A stretch of 41,486 bases of DNA from TCS-49 sp964442515 (GCA_964442515.1 CAYUAC010000002.1:1-41486); one strand, 5' to 3'. Positions 1-8,187 are shown, numbered from the stretch's first letter. Made by a program: numbers and translations. The notes: a model not told the origin generated them from the letters alone.

Positions 1-111
1 ATCCCATCCAAGCCCCTCGCTGAGGGCATAAAAAAGCAGATACAGCAGCGGTAAAGCGATAACAGCCCCGAAAAAGGGGGCTATATACGCTTTGAGGTTT
101 TTTATCTCCAT
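1..111 (-). CDS. Iron(III) ABC transporter permease, N-terminal fragment
   Basis: The first 37 codons of a leftward gene run off the window edge. The ATG at 109-111 overlaps the end of the ferric-binding protein gene by 10 bp, so the two are almost certainly co-translated. The visible peptide starts with a short polar stretch (MEIKNLKAY), followed by a hydrophobic segment rich in Phe, Leu and Ala that fits the first membrane helix of an FbpB/FutB-type permease. Family assignment rests mainly on position directly after the substrate-binding protein; too little sequence is present to see the permease signature loop. Confidence 0.6.
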   Translation of the reverse strand, partial: MEIKNLKAYIAPFFGAVIALPLLYLLFYALSEGLGWD

Positions 112-1121
112 TGGGCTTTTTGGAAAACCTCGACCGCGGCTTTTTGGTTTTGGCCGATTTTACTCAGGGCGATATCATCTTCTTTGAACTCCCCCCAGCT
201 TTGGACCAGCTTGCTTGGACTGACGGCCGGATTGACCGGGTACTCGGAGTTGGCATCGGCAAATGCGCGCTGGGCTTTTTTACTGATCAAAAATTCCAGC
301 AGTTTGATGGCGTTTTCTTTGTTTTTGGCCGATTGCGTCACACCCGCCCCGCTGATATTGATGTGGGCTCCCCTGCTTTCTTGATTGGGAAAAAAGACGC
401 CGATTTGTTGCGCGACTTCCCGGTCCATGGGATCAGAAGAGTTGACAAACCTGCCAAGGTAGTAAGTATTGGCAATAGCGATATCACTCACGCCGCTGGC
501 GGCTGCGCGCATCTGGTCCCTGTCGTTGCCTTTTGGCACGCGGGCCATATTCTCAACCACCCCTTTGGCCCATTCCAATCCTTTTTCCTTGCCGTTGTGA
601 GCGATGATGGAAGCCATGAGCGACTTGTTGTACGCATTGGACGAACTTCTTACGGTGATAGAATAGGGAAAATCCTCTTTGGCTATGGCTTCGTAGGTGG
701 AAAGCTTGTCCACGTCGACGTTTTCTTTGTTATAGATAATCACCCGCGCACGCTTGGTCAAGCCAAACCACTGGTTGTCCGGACCGCGCAGATTGGCCGG
801 GATGACGGAGGTGAGTTTTTCTGACTCTATGCTTTGCAGCAGTCCGCTTTTTTTGGCTTGATACAAATTACCGATATCGGCGGTAACAAACATATCCGCC
901 GGTGAGCGCTTTCCTTCTATTTTGAGCTTGGCCAAGAGTTCGTCGGCCTTGGCGTGGACGACGTTGACCTTGATGCCCGTTTGCTGTTCAAACTCTTTAT
1001 AGAGTTGTTTATCACTGTCGTAGTGTCTGTGGGAATAGAGGTTGACTTCATTTGCCAACAACGTACTTGAAAACGCAAGCGCCGAAACGGCCAGAAGACC
1101 TTTTGTCAAAAATGATCGCAT
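102..1121 (-). CDS. Ferric-iron ABC transporter substrate-binding protein (FbpA/FutA type)
   Basis: A 339-residue periplasmic binding protein. Residues 1-23 are a Sec signal peptide ending in LLA, and the mature chain starts near NEVNLYSHRHY, typical of the FutA/FbpA family. The paired tyrosines Y220-Y221 (in NTYYLGRF) match the family's iron-coordinating tyrosines. In this family the protein captures Fe(III) in the periplasm and passes it to the permease, whose gene follows with a 10 bp overlap. The start is supported by an AAGGA site about 7 nt upstream. A promoter with a Fur-like palindrome lies immediately upstream, so expression is probably iron-repressed. The upstream imelysin/dihaem operon ends only 66 bp away and points the same way. 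Confidence 0.9.
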   Translation of the reverse strand: MRSFLTKGLLAVSALAFSSTLLANEVNLYSHRHYDSDKQLYKEFEQQTGIKVNVVHAKADELLAKLKIEGKRSPADMFVTADIGNLYQAKKSGLLQSIESEKLTSVIPANLRGPDNQWFGLTKRARVIIYNKENVDVDKLSTYEAIAKEDFPYSITVRSSSNAYNKSLMASIIAHNGKEKGLEWAKGVVENMARVPKGNDRDQMRAAASGVSDIAIANTYYLGRFVNSSDPMDREVAQQIGVFFPNQESRGAHINISGAGVTQSAKNKENAIKLLEFLISKKAQRAFADANSEYPVNPAVSPSKLVQSWGEFKEDDIALSKIGQNQKAAVEVFQKAQWR

Positions 1122-1151
1122 ATTTTTCCTTTTTTGATAATATATCTCAGT

Positions 1152-1180
1152 ATTTTACTGTAAATGATAACCATTGTCAA
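1152..1180 (-). promoter_or_regulatory. Sigma70 promoter with Fur-box-like operator for the ferric-binding protein gene
   Basis: On the minus strand, TTGACA (1180-1175) and TAAAAT (1157-1152) are separated by exactly 17 bp. The sequence TGATAACCATTGTCA at 1165-1179 matches the 7-1-7 Fur palindrome TGATAATnATTATCA at all but two positions and covers the -35 box. This arrangement predicts repression by Fe-loaded Fur. Seen directly in sequence; Fur binding is inferred. Confidence 0.8.
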
Positions 1181-1186
1181 TACTAT

Positions 1187-2374
1187 TTATTCATCTTCCA
1201 GCAAATGTTCGTACCGTTTATCCGTTAACAGCTTCAAAAACGCTACCAGTGCCTGTACTTTTCTTTCACTCATGGGCCTGGCGCTTTGTAAAAGCTTTAA
1301 ATCCTCTTGCCCCACCTTTACTTCGGGTTTGGCCCAGGGCTGTCCCGTTTCGGGATTGATCGCCGTTTCTTCATTGACATACTGATCATAAAACAAGATA
1401 ACCGTTTCCAAATCCTCAAACACCCCGTTGTGCATATACGGAGCCGTAACGGCCACGTTTCGCAGGGTGGGGACTTTCATTTTCCCGGCGTAACTGGAAG
1501 CATTTGAAAGATTTTTTACCGCCGGATTGTTCATAAGCCCCATATCCTTAAACGCCTGGGGGTGTATTGTCTTTGACAGCAGACTTTTATTGCGCGGGGT
1601 TCCGATATTGTGGTACCGGTAATTGGTAAATGTTTCTTTGGCGGCGTCTTCAGTTTTGAGCAGATGGCAGGAAGCGCAGTTGGTATTGTTGTTGGAAAAA
1701 AACAGACTCCGGCCGAGGTCTTCAAGGGGCGTCAATTCGTACGTGCCTTGTAAAAACCTGTCGTATTTACTGTCAAAAGGGGCAAACTCTTTGGTTTTTT
1801 CAAAAGCCGCAATCGCGCTTGCTGCGGCTTCATAGACTTTATCGGGATTTTCAAAGATTGTTTTGGAATACAGCTTGGCAAATTGCCGGCGGTAGTTTTG
1901 GTCTTGGTAGAAGCGCTTGGAAATAGCCTTTTTGGAAACCATATTCATCTCCGCGGGATTAAGCGGCGGGCCTTTGGCCTGCTCTTGCAAATCTTTTGCT
2001 CTGCCGTCCCAAAACTGTCCGCCCACAAAGGCTTGTTCTCTGCTGTCATAATGAAAAGGCGGGCTAAATTGCGCATAGGTGGCAGTAGGGGTATTTCTGT
2101 CACCAAAACTCTGGCCGTCATCGCCCAGGCTTACCGCGCCGTTTGGCGCTATTTGACGGTTGTCGGCAAAGGCATGGCCGGGGTTGTGGCAGGTAGCGCA
2201 GGATTGGGTTTTGTTTTTTGAAAGGATAGGATCAAAAAAAAGTTGCCTGCCAAGGTCTGCTTCAAGCTGTGAAAAAACTTCGGGATCGCTTTTTTGCAAC
2301 GGTTTACTGCATCCGGCAAGCAAGAATAAAACCGCAAGGCTCCATAGTATTTGATACGTTAGCGTTTGAACCAT
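1187..2374 (-). CDS. Dihaem cytochrome c peroxidase/MauG-family lipoprotein
   Basis: A 395-residue dihaem protein. A lipobox (LLAGC, Cys22) predicts membrane anchoring on the periplasmic side. The two c-type haem sites are C59-A-T-C62-H63 and C233-A-S-C236-H237, the spacing expected for the CcpA/MauG superfamily. The family reduces peroxide or performs other oxidations with electrons from periplasmic cytochromes. An in-frame extension to 2506 exists, but the ATG at 2374 has an AAGGAG site and begins a proper signal peptide, so it is the start. It overlaps the sterol-desaturase-like gene by 16 bp and is the last gene of the putative Fur-controlled operon. Substrate unknown; a role in iron oxidation or peroxide removal during iron uptake is inferred from context. 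Confidence 0.85.
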   Translation of the reverse strand: MVQTLTYQILWSLAVLFLLAGCSKPLQKSDPEVFSQLEADLGRQLFFDPILSKNKTQSCATCHNPGHAFADNRQIAPNGAVSLGDDGQSFGDRNTPTATYAQFSPPFHYDSREQAFVGGQFWDGRAKDLQEQAKGPPLNPAEMNMVSKKAISKRFYQDQNYRRQFAKLYSKTIFENPDKVYEAAASAIAAFEKTKEFAPFDSKYDRFLQGTYELTPLEDLGRSLFFSNNNTNCASCHLLKTEDAAKETFTNYRYHNIGTPRNKSLLSKTIHPQAFKDMGLMNNPAVKNLSNASSYAGKMKVPTLRNVAVTAPYMHNGVFEDLETVILFYDQYVNEETAINPETGQPWAKPEVKVGQEDLKLLQSARPMSERKVQALVAFLKLLTDKRYEHLLEDE

Positions 2375-3273
2375 AATAAACTCCTTATCTTTACAAAAGG
2401 TTGAAAAAGCAGATGCGCCACCGTCGCAAACTCTTGTCTGCCAAGTCCCAATCGAATCTTTGGGGCATCCTTTGACCGCATCAGCGAACCAAACATCCAA
2501 TCCCACACCGCCAGGTAGCCGCCGTAGTTTTTATTGCTGTAGTCGGTGCTGTGATGGATCTGGTGCTGGTAGGGGGAGATGCAGATTTTTTCCACAATCT
2601 TTGGGTATTTGAGTTTGACGTGGGAATGGCGCAGGTTTGAACCCATCAGCGAAAATACAAACAAAAACAGGTTCACCCCGATGATTTCAATCACGGCGAT
2701 ATATGCCCCGAAAAAATAGATAAACACCCCCGTTACCGCACCGATGGAAAGCGCGTAGCGAAAAGCAAACAGCAGGTTTTCTACCGGGTGGATGCGGTAA
2801 AAAGTAATCGGCGTCAACACTTTCGCGCTGTGGTGGACCTTGTGAAACTCCCATAAAAAAGGCACGGTGTGCAGCAGTCTGTGCAGCCAGTAGCGGGTAA
2901 AATCACTGACGACAAAAATGGCCGCGGTATACAAAACAAGTACGGCGGTATAAGAAAGCGCCCTGACTTGATACAGGCCAAAATGATCAAGCAAAACGCC
3001 GTGGACATACAGGCTGACTTCGTGCGCCCCAAAAACCAAAGGCAGGATCAGGACGGTTTTGATAAAAAAAGAAACGATAAAGTATTTATAATCCAAAAGC
3101 GCGCTGGTGTGCAGCCACAGCTTTTTGCTCAGTACCACCCGTCTTTGCCTTTTATGCACAAAAAGATAGATCGCGGCAATTACTGCCGAAGAGAGCAGAT
3201 AGAGCCAGTAAAGCCGTTTGCCCGGTTCAAAATACAGCAGCAGCTGCTGCGTAAAATCAATCTCCGTCAGCAT
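2359..3273 (-). CDS. Sterol desaturase/fatty-acid hydroxylase family membrane protein
   Basis: A 304-residue polytopic membrane protein carrying the eight-histidine signature of the non-haem diiron superfamily: H131xxxH135, H144xxH147-H148 and H237xxH240-H241, with an extra pair at H216/H218. Hydrophobic segments lie near residues 22-40, 65-83, 105-123 and 170-212. Family members insert oxygen or double bonds into lipids using diiron and O2. The start has a CCAAGG site and overlaps the imelysin gene by 17 bp; the 3' end overlaps the peroxidase gene by 16 bp. It is therefore embedded in the iron operon, an unusual location for a lipid-modifying enzyme. The substrate cannot be read from sequence. 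Confidence 0.85.
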   Translation of the reverse strand: MLTEIDFTQQLLLYFEPGKRLYWLYLLSSAVIAAIYLFVHKRQRRVVLSKKLWLHTSALLDYKYFIVSFFIKTVLILPLVFGAHEVSLYVHGVLLDHFGLYQVRALSYTAVLVLYTAAIFVVSDFTRYWLHRLLHTVPFLWEFHKVHHSAKVLTPITFYRIHPVENLLFAFRYALSIGAVTGVFIYFFGAYIAVIEIIGVNLFLFVFSLMGSNLRHSHVKLKYPKIVEKICISPYQHQIHHSTDYSNKNYGGYLAVWDWMFGSLMRSKDAPKIRLGLGRQEFATVAHLLFQPFVKIRSLLWFKR

Positions 3274-4216
3274 CGAGTACCTTGGAAGTAACCTTGAGTT
3301 CGGCTATCAGCGTCACGTAATACGCCGTATGCAGTTTTTGGGCCAGATCATACAACCTGCGGGCATTGCCAAAATCATCCCCCTCGATCAGATGCAGGTT
3401 GTTTCGTATACGCCGCAGATATTGCAGCGTTTGTGCAAGTTCTTTATCCGCGCCGTAGCTTGTAAGCAGCGATCCGTAGTTTTTATGCGGGCCGGGACCC
3501 AGCACCCTGAGGTGGGTATCAACAATGGCCGCAATCGCCTGTTTGGACGTTTGGCTTCGATAATACTCGGCCCGGCCGTTATCGGGATCGTTTTCGTATT
3601 TGCGGCTCAGTCCCGCCGGATCGCCGATACGCCACTCTTTGAGTTTATAAGAACTTTGGCTGAGGGTATTGAGCACCATCGCGTTGGCACGTTTTTCATC
3701 CGAGACAAAGCGCCTGCTGTTTTGCTCATATCCTTGCACAATATCGCGCAGATACCCCTGAATGCTTTGGATGATAACAGTTGCGATGGCATTGACTCTT
3801 GCTTTAGAAGGATCATGCGCAAACAGAATATACTCCAGCGCATTGATCGATTTATAGGAGTGCTTGAAAAGGGCCGTTTGCACATCACCGTCACTGCGGA
3901 CTACGCGCTTGAGCTGTTGTGCGATATCTTCGTTGCCGTGGTGGAAAATATCGATATAGCGGGGCGTATCAAGATAGCTGCCGTCAAGTTCTCCCAGAAT
4001 ATAAAAGGTTTGGACGCTTTTCCACCGTGTCACCAGGGCGGTAAAATCATGACGCATCTGCCCGGGATCGTTGTGCGCTATTGTTTTTTCAAGCTTTTTG
4101 GCAGCCCCAACGGCTTCTTTTGCGTCTGCAAGCAAAATATTGGAATACAGAGACTGCAAATGCTCATTTGCATACACCACGTGAATAAAAACTGCAATAA
4201 TAATAAAAAACCTCAT
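3257..4216 (-). CDS. Imelysin-family periplasmic protein (COG3489-like)
   Basis: A 319-residue protein with a short signal peptide (residues 1-16, ending VYA). The body is helical and contains the motif YIDIFHHGNEDI, and later NALEYILFA at the position of the imelysin HxxE core, as in the COG3489 branch of the imelysin (M75) family. Imelysins are iron-regulated periplasmic proteins thought to bind Fe or haem. The gene sits 1 nt after the dihaem oxidoreductase, with an AAGGAG site inside the upstream coding region, so translation is coupled. Pairing of COG3488 and COG3489 proteins is a known conserved arrangement. A direct role in iron acquisition is inferred. Confidence 0.8.
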   Translation of the reverse strand: MRFFIIIAVFIHVVYANEHLQSLYSNILLADAKEAVGAAKKLEKTIAHNDPGQMRHDFTALVTRWKSVQTFYILGELDGSYLDTPRYIDIFHHGNEDIAQQLKRVVRSDGDVQTALFKHSYKSINALEYILFAHDPSKARVNAIATVIIQSIQGYLRDIVQGYEQNSRRFVSDEKRANAMVLNTLSQSSYKLKEWRIGDPAGLSRKYENDPDNGRAEYYRSQTSKQAIAAIVDTHLRVLGPGPHKNYGSLLTSYGADKELAQTLQYLRRIRNNLHLIEGDDFGNARRLYDLAQKLHTAYYVTLIAELKVTSKVLDADGD

Positions 4217-4217
4217 C

Positions 4218-5615
4218 TTATAACTCCTTGATAAATTCGATCAACTCGTCGCGCTGCTTTGTGCTTAAGCGCATAAAACGCTTTTTAACCTGCTTTGCTT
4301 CGCCGCCGTGCCACAGGATCGCTTCTTCTATCGTGCGGGCCCGCCCGTCATGGAGCAGATTGAGTTCTTGACCCACGGCGCGGCTATACTGCCCTATCCC
4401 CCACAAAGGCTGAGTGCGAAACTCGCTTGGCAGCGCGTCAAATTCGCTCCTTCCGTCGCTGAGACCTTTGCCCATATCATGAAGCAAAAAATCGCTGTAG
4501 GGGGCTATGGACAAGCCGTTTTCCAAAGTAAATTCGCTGACGTGGCATTTGGCGCAGCCTACTGTCTCAAACAGTTTTTGCCCCCTTTTTTGCGTAATCT
4601 TGGCATGGGGGACTTTGAGATTTTGCAGATAAAACGTGATCGCATCCAACCGTTTTGGAGGCAGGTCAAAGCCGCTGCCGGCTCGCTTACTGTCGCCTTT
4701 TGGCGCCTTTAGGCATTCGTTTTGCTCTTGTGTACAATTTTCTGATGCAAACAGCGGCGAGGTCAAACTCATATCATTATGCGCAGCCGAAGCGACCTGG
4801 TCTTTTACAAACGCGCGGCTTGCTTTCCATGTGTATCTGCCAAGTTCGTACTGCTGCGTCATCGGACTGAAAACCCGGTTGGCTTTGCCCGAAATCCCGT
4901 CATCGTCGCTGTCGTTTCTATCTTCATTGGCCAGTATCTGTGCATCGCTGAGCATTTCAATAAGCCCAAGTCCCACCAGAGCCTGGGGCATACGGTTTGC
5001 TATATTGGTATCGGGATGCAGCGGGCCGTACTGCAGGGAGGTAAGCTGCTTTGCAATACCCTGTTTTGGTTTGCGCAGCAGGGTTTCATCCCCGGCCGGG
5101 TAGCGCACGCTTACCGTTTCATACTCAATTTTCGGTTTTGCCTCATACGCAACATTCGTCGTGGAATTGATACTGATCTGTTCGCCGTAGGTGGGTTCTG
5201 GCAGAAATCCTTTTTTTGCCAGTATTTTTTCATAATCTTTGATGCTTTCTTTGGGCACCGAAAGCTTTGACACGTACCCTCTGTTTATAGTGCCGTTTTC
5301 ATTATAAACAAAAGATACGGCATTATTTGGGTGGCAGCTTGTGCAGGTATTAGCGCTAAAAAGCGGACCGAGCCCGTCTCTGGCGGTGGTTGCGCTGGGG
5401 GCTTGGACCCAGGGAACGCTGAAAAAGCTTTTGCCCAGGATAAAACGGTCCAGGTCTGCATTACTCAAGCCTTCCACGGGATGGGTCAACATCGATTTCG
5501 TATCATCGGCGGTGAAGTATTTGCCACGCAGCGCATTATCTCCCTGCAGCGATGCGGTAAAAACCGCAGCGCTGAAAAGCAGGCTATATCCGAGTTTCTT
5601 GGGCATCGGTAACAT
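4218..5615 (-). CDS. DUF1111 dihaem oxidoreductase (COG3488, 'thiol oxidoreductase-like')
   Basis: A roughly 465-residue periplasmic protein with a signal peptide and two CxxCH haem sites: C91-T-S-C94-H95, and C-A-K-C-H near residue 354. The C-terminal motif LLHDGRARTIEEAILWHGG is diagnostic of the COG3488/DUF1111 family, which is related to MauG peroxidases. The coding frame extends to a TTG at 5651, but the first ATG (5615) directly precedes a basic-hydrophobic signal peptide; ATG 5606 is an alternative. No strong ribosome-binding site is seen, and the start overlaps the upstream imelysin by about 30 bp, so it probably relies on translational coupling. Enzymatic activity of the family is not well established. 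Confidence 0.85.
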   Translation of the reverse strand: MLPMPKKLGYSLLFSAAVFTASLQGDNALRGKYFTADDTKSMLTHPVEGLSNADLDRFILGKSFFSVPWVQAPSATTARDGLGPLFSANTCTSCHPNNAVSFVYNENGTINRGYVSKLSVPKESIKDYEKILAKKGFLPEPTYGEQISINSTTNVAYEAKPKIEYETVSVRYPAGDETLLRKPKQGIAKQLTSLQYGPLHPDTNIANRMPQALVGLGLIEMLSDAQILANEDRNDSDDDGISGKANRVFSPMTQQYELGRYTWKASRAFVKDQVASAAHNDMSLTSPLFASENCTQEQNECLKAPKGDSKRAGSGFDLPPKRLDAITFYLQNLKVPHAKITQKRGQKLFETVGCAKCHVSEFTLENGLSIAPYSDFLLHDMGKGLSDGRSEFDALPSEFRTQPLWGIGQYSRAVGQELNLLHDGRARTIEEAILWHGGEAKQVKKRFMRLSTKQRDELIEFIKEL

Positions 5616-6933
5616 CTTGTTTGTTGAGTTCAATCCCGTTTGCCTTGGCAACGGGCACCATCATATCCCCCAGTTTTCTCATCTTGTTTTTGAGTGAAAC
5701 GATCTCTTTTGCCTGCGGATCGTTTGGTCTGATCTGATAGTCAAAGTGTCTGCTTGCCTCGGCGATAGCGTCGATCTTTTGGATTTTGTTTTCTATCTCG
5801 CCCATAAGCGCAAGAATCTGCTTCTTTGTCCGCATATCCACGGTGTCGATAGGCGCTTTGCCGTAATGCTTTGCCTTATACGTACCCATCAGGACGTTTT
5901 TAAACCCCTGGTAATTGGTCGCGATATCTCTGTGGGTATTGTCTGAAAAGCAGGAGTGTTCATCCTCTTCGCTGGGCGTCAGCACGGCAACGGCTATACG
6001 CTCATTGGCCAGTTCGGATTTCATAAAAACGCCCATCCCCGAAAACACCTGCGCCAAAGCCTGCTTTGTGTCTATGGCGTTGTCGCCTTTGCCAAGAAAC
6101 GCCTGGCGGTACAAGCCGTTTTGGCCCGAAACCTCTTTTTCCCACGCTCCCTTAACCAGCTCTAAATCCTGCACGATCTTATCGGTGGCGGCTTTGAGAT
6201 ACGCCAGTCTTCTTTTAGCGTGTTTATCATCTATAAAATCACTCAACGGCCGATCTCCGGCTTGCAGCGCTCCGTGTGTGATACTGTCTACGACAAAGTT
6301 GGCATAATCCTGATCCTGTCCCCACAGCAGAAATTCAACGGCGTGGTATCCCGAAGCGACATTGGCTTCTCCGCCGTTTTCATTGAGTGCGGTAATGGCT
6401 TTAACGGTAATTTCGCTTACGTCAACACTGCTGCTGCCCTCGCCTCCGGGGGTGAAAACGCCTGCGCTGTCAATGATGTTGCCGCGGGTTTTTTCCCCGT
6501 CCGCATCGATCGTATAATCGATCATATTCTCATCCAGCGGCCATGCGTTGATCTGGCCTTCGGGAGCGCCGTATGTTTGGGCTACCCAGCCTTCTTCGGC
6601 GTCAATGGGACCGTTTGAGAGACGAAAGATTTCACTCTTGCCATATGATTCCCTGGAAAGCAGCCATGCGGCTTTGGCTTCTTCCAGGTGCTGTTGTGTC
6701 GGATCGGCGGCGAAAGCGTTCACCGCTTTTTGCAAATCTTTTGCATCGGCCAATGCGTCGGCGTAATTGTGCAGCGCAATATCGGCGTAGGTTTGCACAA
6801 TCGAATCTGATTTTGCGACCTGTTTTTGTGATTTGGTATTGTTTGATGCAGCCGTGTTGGCGCACCCGCTCAGTATCAGTGCCGCGCTTGCCGCGACTGC
6901 TGAAAACAGAAGTTTTGTATGTGACAGTCTCAT
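5584..6933 (-). CDS. Imelysin-family iron-regulated lipoprotein (IrpA-like)
   Basis: A 449-residue imelysin (peptidase M75 family). The lipobox LSGC places the lipidated Cys at residue 24. The family-defining GxHxxE motif is present as G-Y-H197-A-V-E200-FLLWGQD, and a second typical segment, CFSDNTHRD, follows. Imelysins such as IrpA and EfeO-related proteins act in periplasmic iron handling. The start at 6933 is chosen over upstream in-frame Met codons because AAGGA lies at the right distance and the signal peptide begins there. It is the first gene of the leftward operon, and a Fur-like palindrome lies about 70 bp upstream. Confidence 0.9.
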   Translation of the reverse strand: MRLSHTKLLFSAVAASAALILSGCANTAASNNTKSQKQVAKSDSIVQTYADIALHNYADALADAKDLQKAVNAFAADPTQQHLEEAKAAWLLSRESYGKSEIFRLSNGPIDAEEGWVAQTYGAPEGQINAWPLDENMIDYTIDADGEKTRGNIIDSAGVFTPGGEGSSSVDVSEITVKAITALNENGGEANVASGYHAVEFLLWGQDQDYANFVVDSITHGALQAGDRPLSDFIDDKHAKRRLAYLKAATDKIVQDLELVKGAWEKEVSGQNGLYRQAFLGKGDNAIDTKQALAQVFSGMGVFMKSELANERIAVAVLTPSEEDEHSCFSDNTHRDIATNYQGFKNVLMGTYKAKHYGKAPIDTVDMRTKKQILALMGEIENKIQKIDAIAEASRHFDYQIRPNDPQAKEIVSLKNKMRKLGDMMVPVAKANGIELNKQDVTDAQETRI

Positions 6934-7002
6934 GTAAATCCTTTTCATTTTAATAATCAAAATCAAATAATAACCAAACAAAACTTACAGTTTTATTAAT
7001 TG

Positions 7003-7017
7003 TGAGAAAGATTATCA
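7003..7017. promoter_or_regulatory. Fur-box-like palindrome upstream of the imelysin operon
   Basis: TGAGAAAGATTATCA matches TGATAATnATTATCA with two differences, both in the left arm. It lies between the imelysin gene (start 6933) and the YgjV-like gene end (7039), in an AT-rich leader. Together with the second palindrome at 1165-1179 it suggests iron control of both transcription units. I could not define a convincing -35/-10 pair here. Confidence 0.6.
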
Positions 7018-7038
7018 GTATATTTTGTAAAAGGTGGA

Positions 7039-7533
7039 TTATATTCTGAAGCGGTACTCTTTTAACAGCGAGTATGCAATCCCGCCCAAAGCGATCACAT
7101 CAAAGGCTACGGTATACCACGCTCCGTGAATCAGCGCGTACGTCAGCCAGCAAAGGACCGAGACCAGTAAAATCAGTTTCATTTTCAGATTGTCATGCAA
7201 AATTGTTGCAATAGGCGTCATAATGCCTGCAAGCACCAGCAGCCAGCCCGAGGGTTCCTGCAGCTTGTACAGCAGATAAACCGTAAACAGCGGCAAAAAC
7301 AGTTTTAACCCCTTTTCTCCCTGTTTGAGCCCAAGCGCGCCTATAAAAAACAAAGAAGCGATCACTATCGTCTGCATCGCCCCGTGCAAGCCGCCGCTGA
7401 CATAGAGATCGGGGATTACGCACGCCGTCCCAAGACCGATAAACACTTTTGATTTGACTACATCATGCGAAGACATCCCCACGCCGCTGAAGATAATGGC
7501 AAAAACGCCCGCGATCGAAGCAAAAAGTTCCAT
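7039..7533 (-). CDS. YgjV-family inner-membrane protein
   Basis: A 164-residue, highly hydrophobic protein with about five or six predicted membrane helices and short loops. Gly-rich helices with a polar motif SHDVVKSKVFIGLG near residue 22 resemble the bacterial YgjV (Imp-YgjV) family, whose function is unknown. An AAAGGTC site precedes the ATG. It ends 22 bp before the Fur-like box, so it is a separate transcription unit from the imelysin operon. Assignment is by overall pattern and should be treated as tentative. Confidence 0.6.
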   Translation of the reverse strand: MELFASIAGVFAIIFSGVGMSSHDVVKSKVFIGLGTACVIPDLYVSGGLHGAMQTIVIASLFFIGALGLKQGEKGLKLFLPLFTVYLLYKLQEPSGWLLVLAGIMTPIATILHDNLKMKLILLVSVLCWLTYALIHGAWYTVAFDVIALGGIAYSLLKEYRFRI

Positions 7534-7588
7534 AATGACCTTTGTGGAAATAAGTGCAATTGTAGCAAAAAATGAACTGAGCTGTTTG

Positions 7589-7837
7589 CTATTTGTAATG
7601 ATTGGTAATTGCTATAATTTCAATCGTGTCTTTATCAATATAGATAAAAATTGCTCGATACTTTTTATCAAGTCGAAATGAATAAATCAACCTATCTTTT
7701 GGCTCTAGTAATTCGGTATTTAAAGAGGGGTAAAACGGGTCATTTTCAAAAAGCTTCTTTGCTTTTTGATATTTTTTTGTTAAATTATGCTTTTGGAGAT
7801 AACTTTGCAAATCATCTCTTATGGCTTTAATTTTCAT
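7589..7837 (-). CDS. RelE/ParE-superfamily toxin
   Basis: An 82-residue protein with the compact layout of a RelE-type mRNA interferase: a helical N-terminus (residues 1-30), then the beta-strand core RLIYSFRLDKKYRAIFIYI and a final strand EIIAITNHYK. Arg and Lys residues in the core (RLDKKYR) correspond to the usual RNA-contacting positions. It overlaps the upstream antitoxin gene by 11 bp, the normal antitoxin-first arrangement. Codon use is AT-rich relative to neighbours, which suits horizontal acquisition. The precise subfamily is uncertain. Confidence 0.75.
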   Translation of the reverse strand: MKIKAIRDDLQSYLQKHNLTKKYQKAKKLFENDPFYPSLNTELLEPKDRLIYSFRLDKKYRAIFIYIDKDTIEIIAITNHYK

Positions 7838-8066
7838 TATAAACCGAACTCTTTTTCAATCCATCTTCTAAATCTTTTAAGAAATCGGCCGAATATCCTT
7901 CTTTTTGAAAATCACTTATAATATTATCAACATTGTCTTTTTGAAATTTTTTAAAATAAAGCTCTTTTTCTACAATTTTCTTTTTAACTTCCTCTATTTC
8001 ATTTAAATTCATTTGAGAAATTAAATTTAAAATATTAGGCATTGATATATCGATTGCTAATTGCAT
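7827..8066 (-). CDS. Antitoxin partner of the RelE-type toxin
   Basis: A 79-residue acidic/lysine-rich helical protein. The frame opens at 8099, but ATG 8066 has a clear AGGAG site and is the probable start. Residues 1-30 (MQLAIDISMPNILNLISQM...) may form the DNA-binding or dimerisation part; the middle is a charged helix, and the C-terminal part (SADFLKDLEDGLKKS) would be the toxin-binding tail. No named antitoxin family is recognised with confidence. The 11 bp overlap with the toxin gene is the strongest evidence for its role. Confidence 0.7.
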   Translation of the reverse strand: MQLAIDISMPNILNLISQMNLNEIEEVKKKIVEKELYFKKFQKDNVDNIISDFQKEGYSADFLKDLEDGLKKSSVYNEN

Positions 8067-8100
8067 AATACACTCCTGTATTTCATTTAAGATAAACACT

Positions 8101-8130
8101 ATTTTATCAAAATGCTATATATCTTGTCTA
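8101..8130 (-). promoter_or_regulatory. Candidate promoter of the toxin-antitoxin pair
   Basis: On the minus strand, TAGACA (8130-8125) and TAAAAT (8106-8101) are spaced 18 bp apart and end 35 bp upstream of the antitoxin ATG. No convincing operator palindrome was seen. Confidence 0.4.
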
Positions 8131-8187
8131 TAATCTATGTATTACAACCGCCTTGAACCGCATACTCTCTCCCCGCCCTCTTCTTGG

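Noticed and set aside
111..824. A 237-codon plus-strand open frame over the ferric-binding protein gene
   Set aside because: It lies entirely antisense to a gene with signal peptide, family motifs and promoter; its translation shows no domain pattern or ribosome-binding site.
2375..2506. N-terminal extension of the dihaem peroxidase
   Set aside because: It would lie inside the sterol-desaturase gene and would bury the lipoprotein signal peptide; AAGGAG supports the ATG at 2374.
3218..4231. A 337-codon plus-strand frame opposite the second imelysin
   Set aside because: Antisense shadow of a recognised family gene in a tightly coupled operon; composition-driven.
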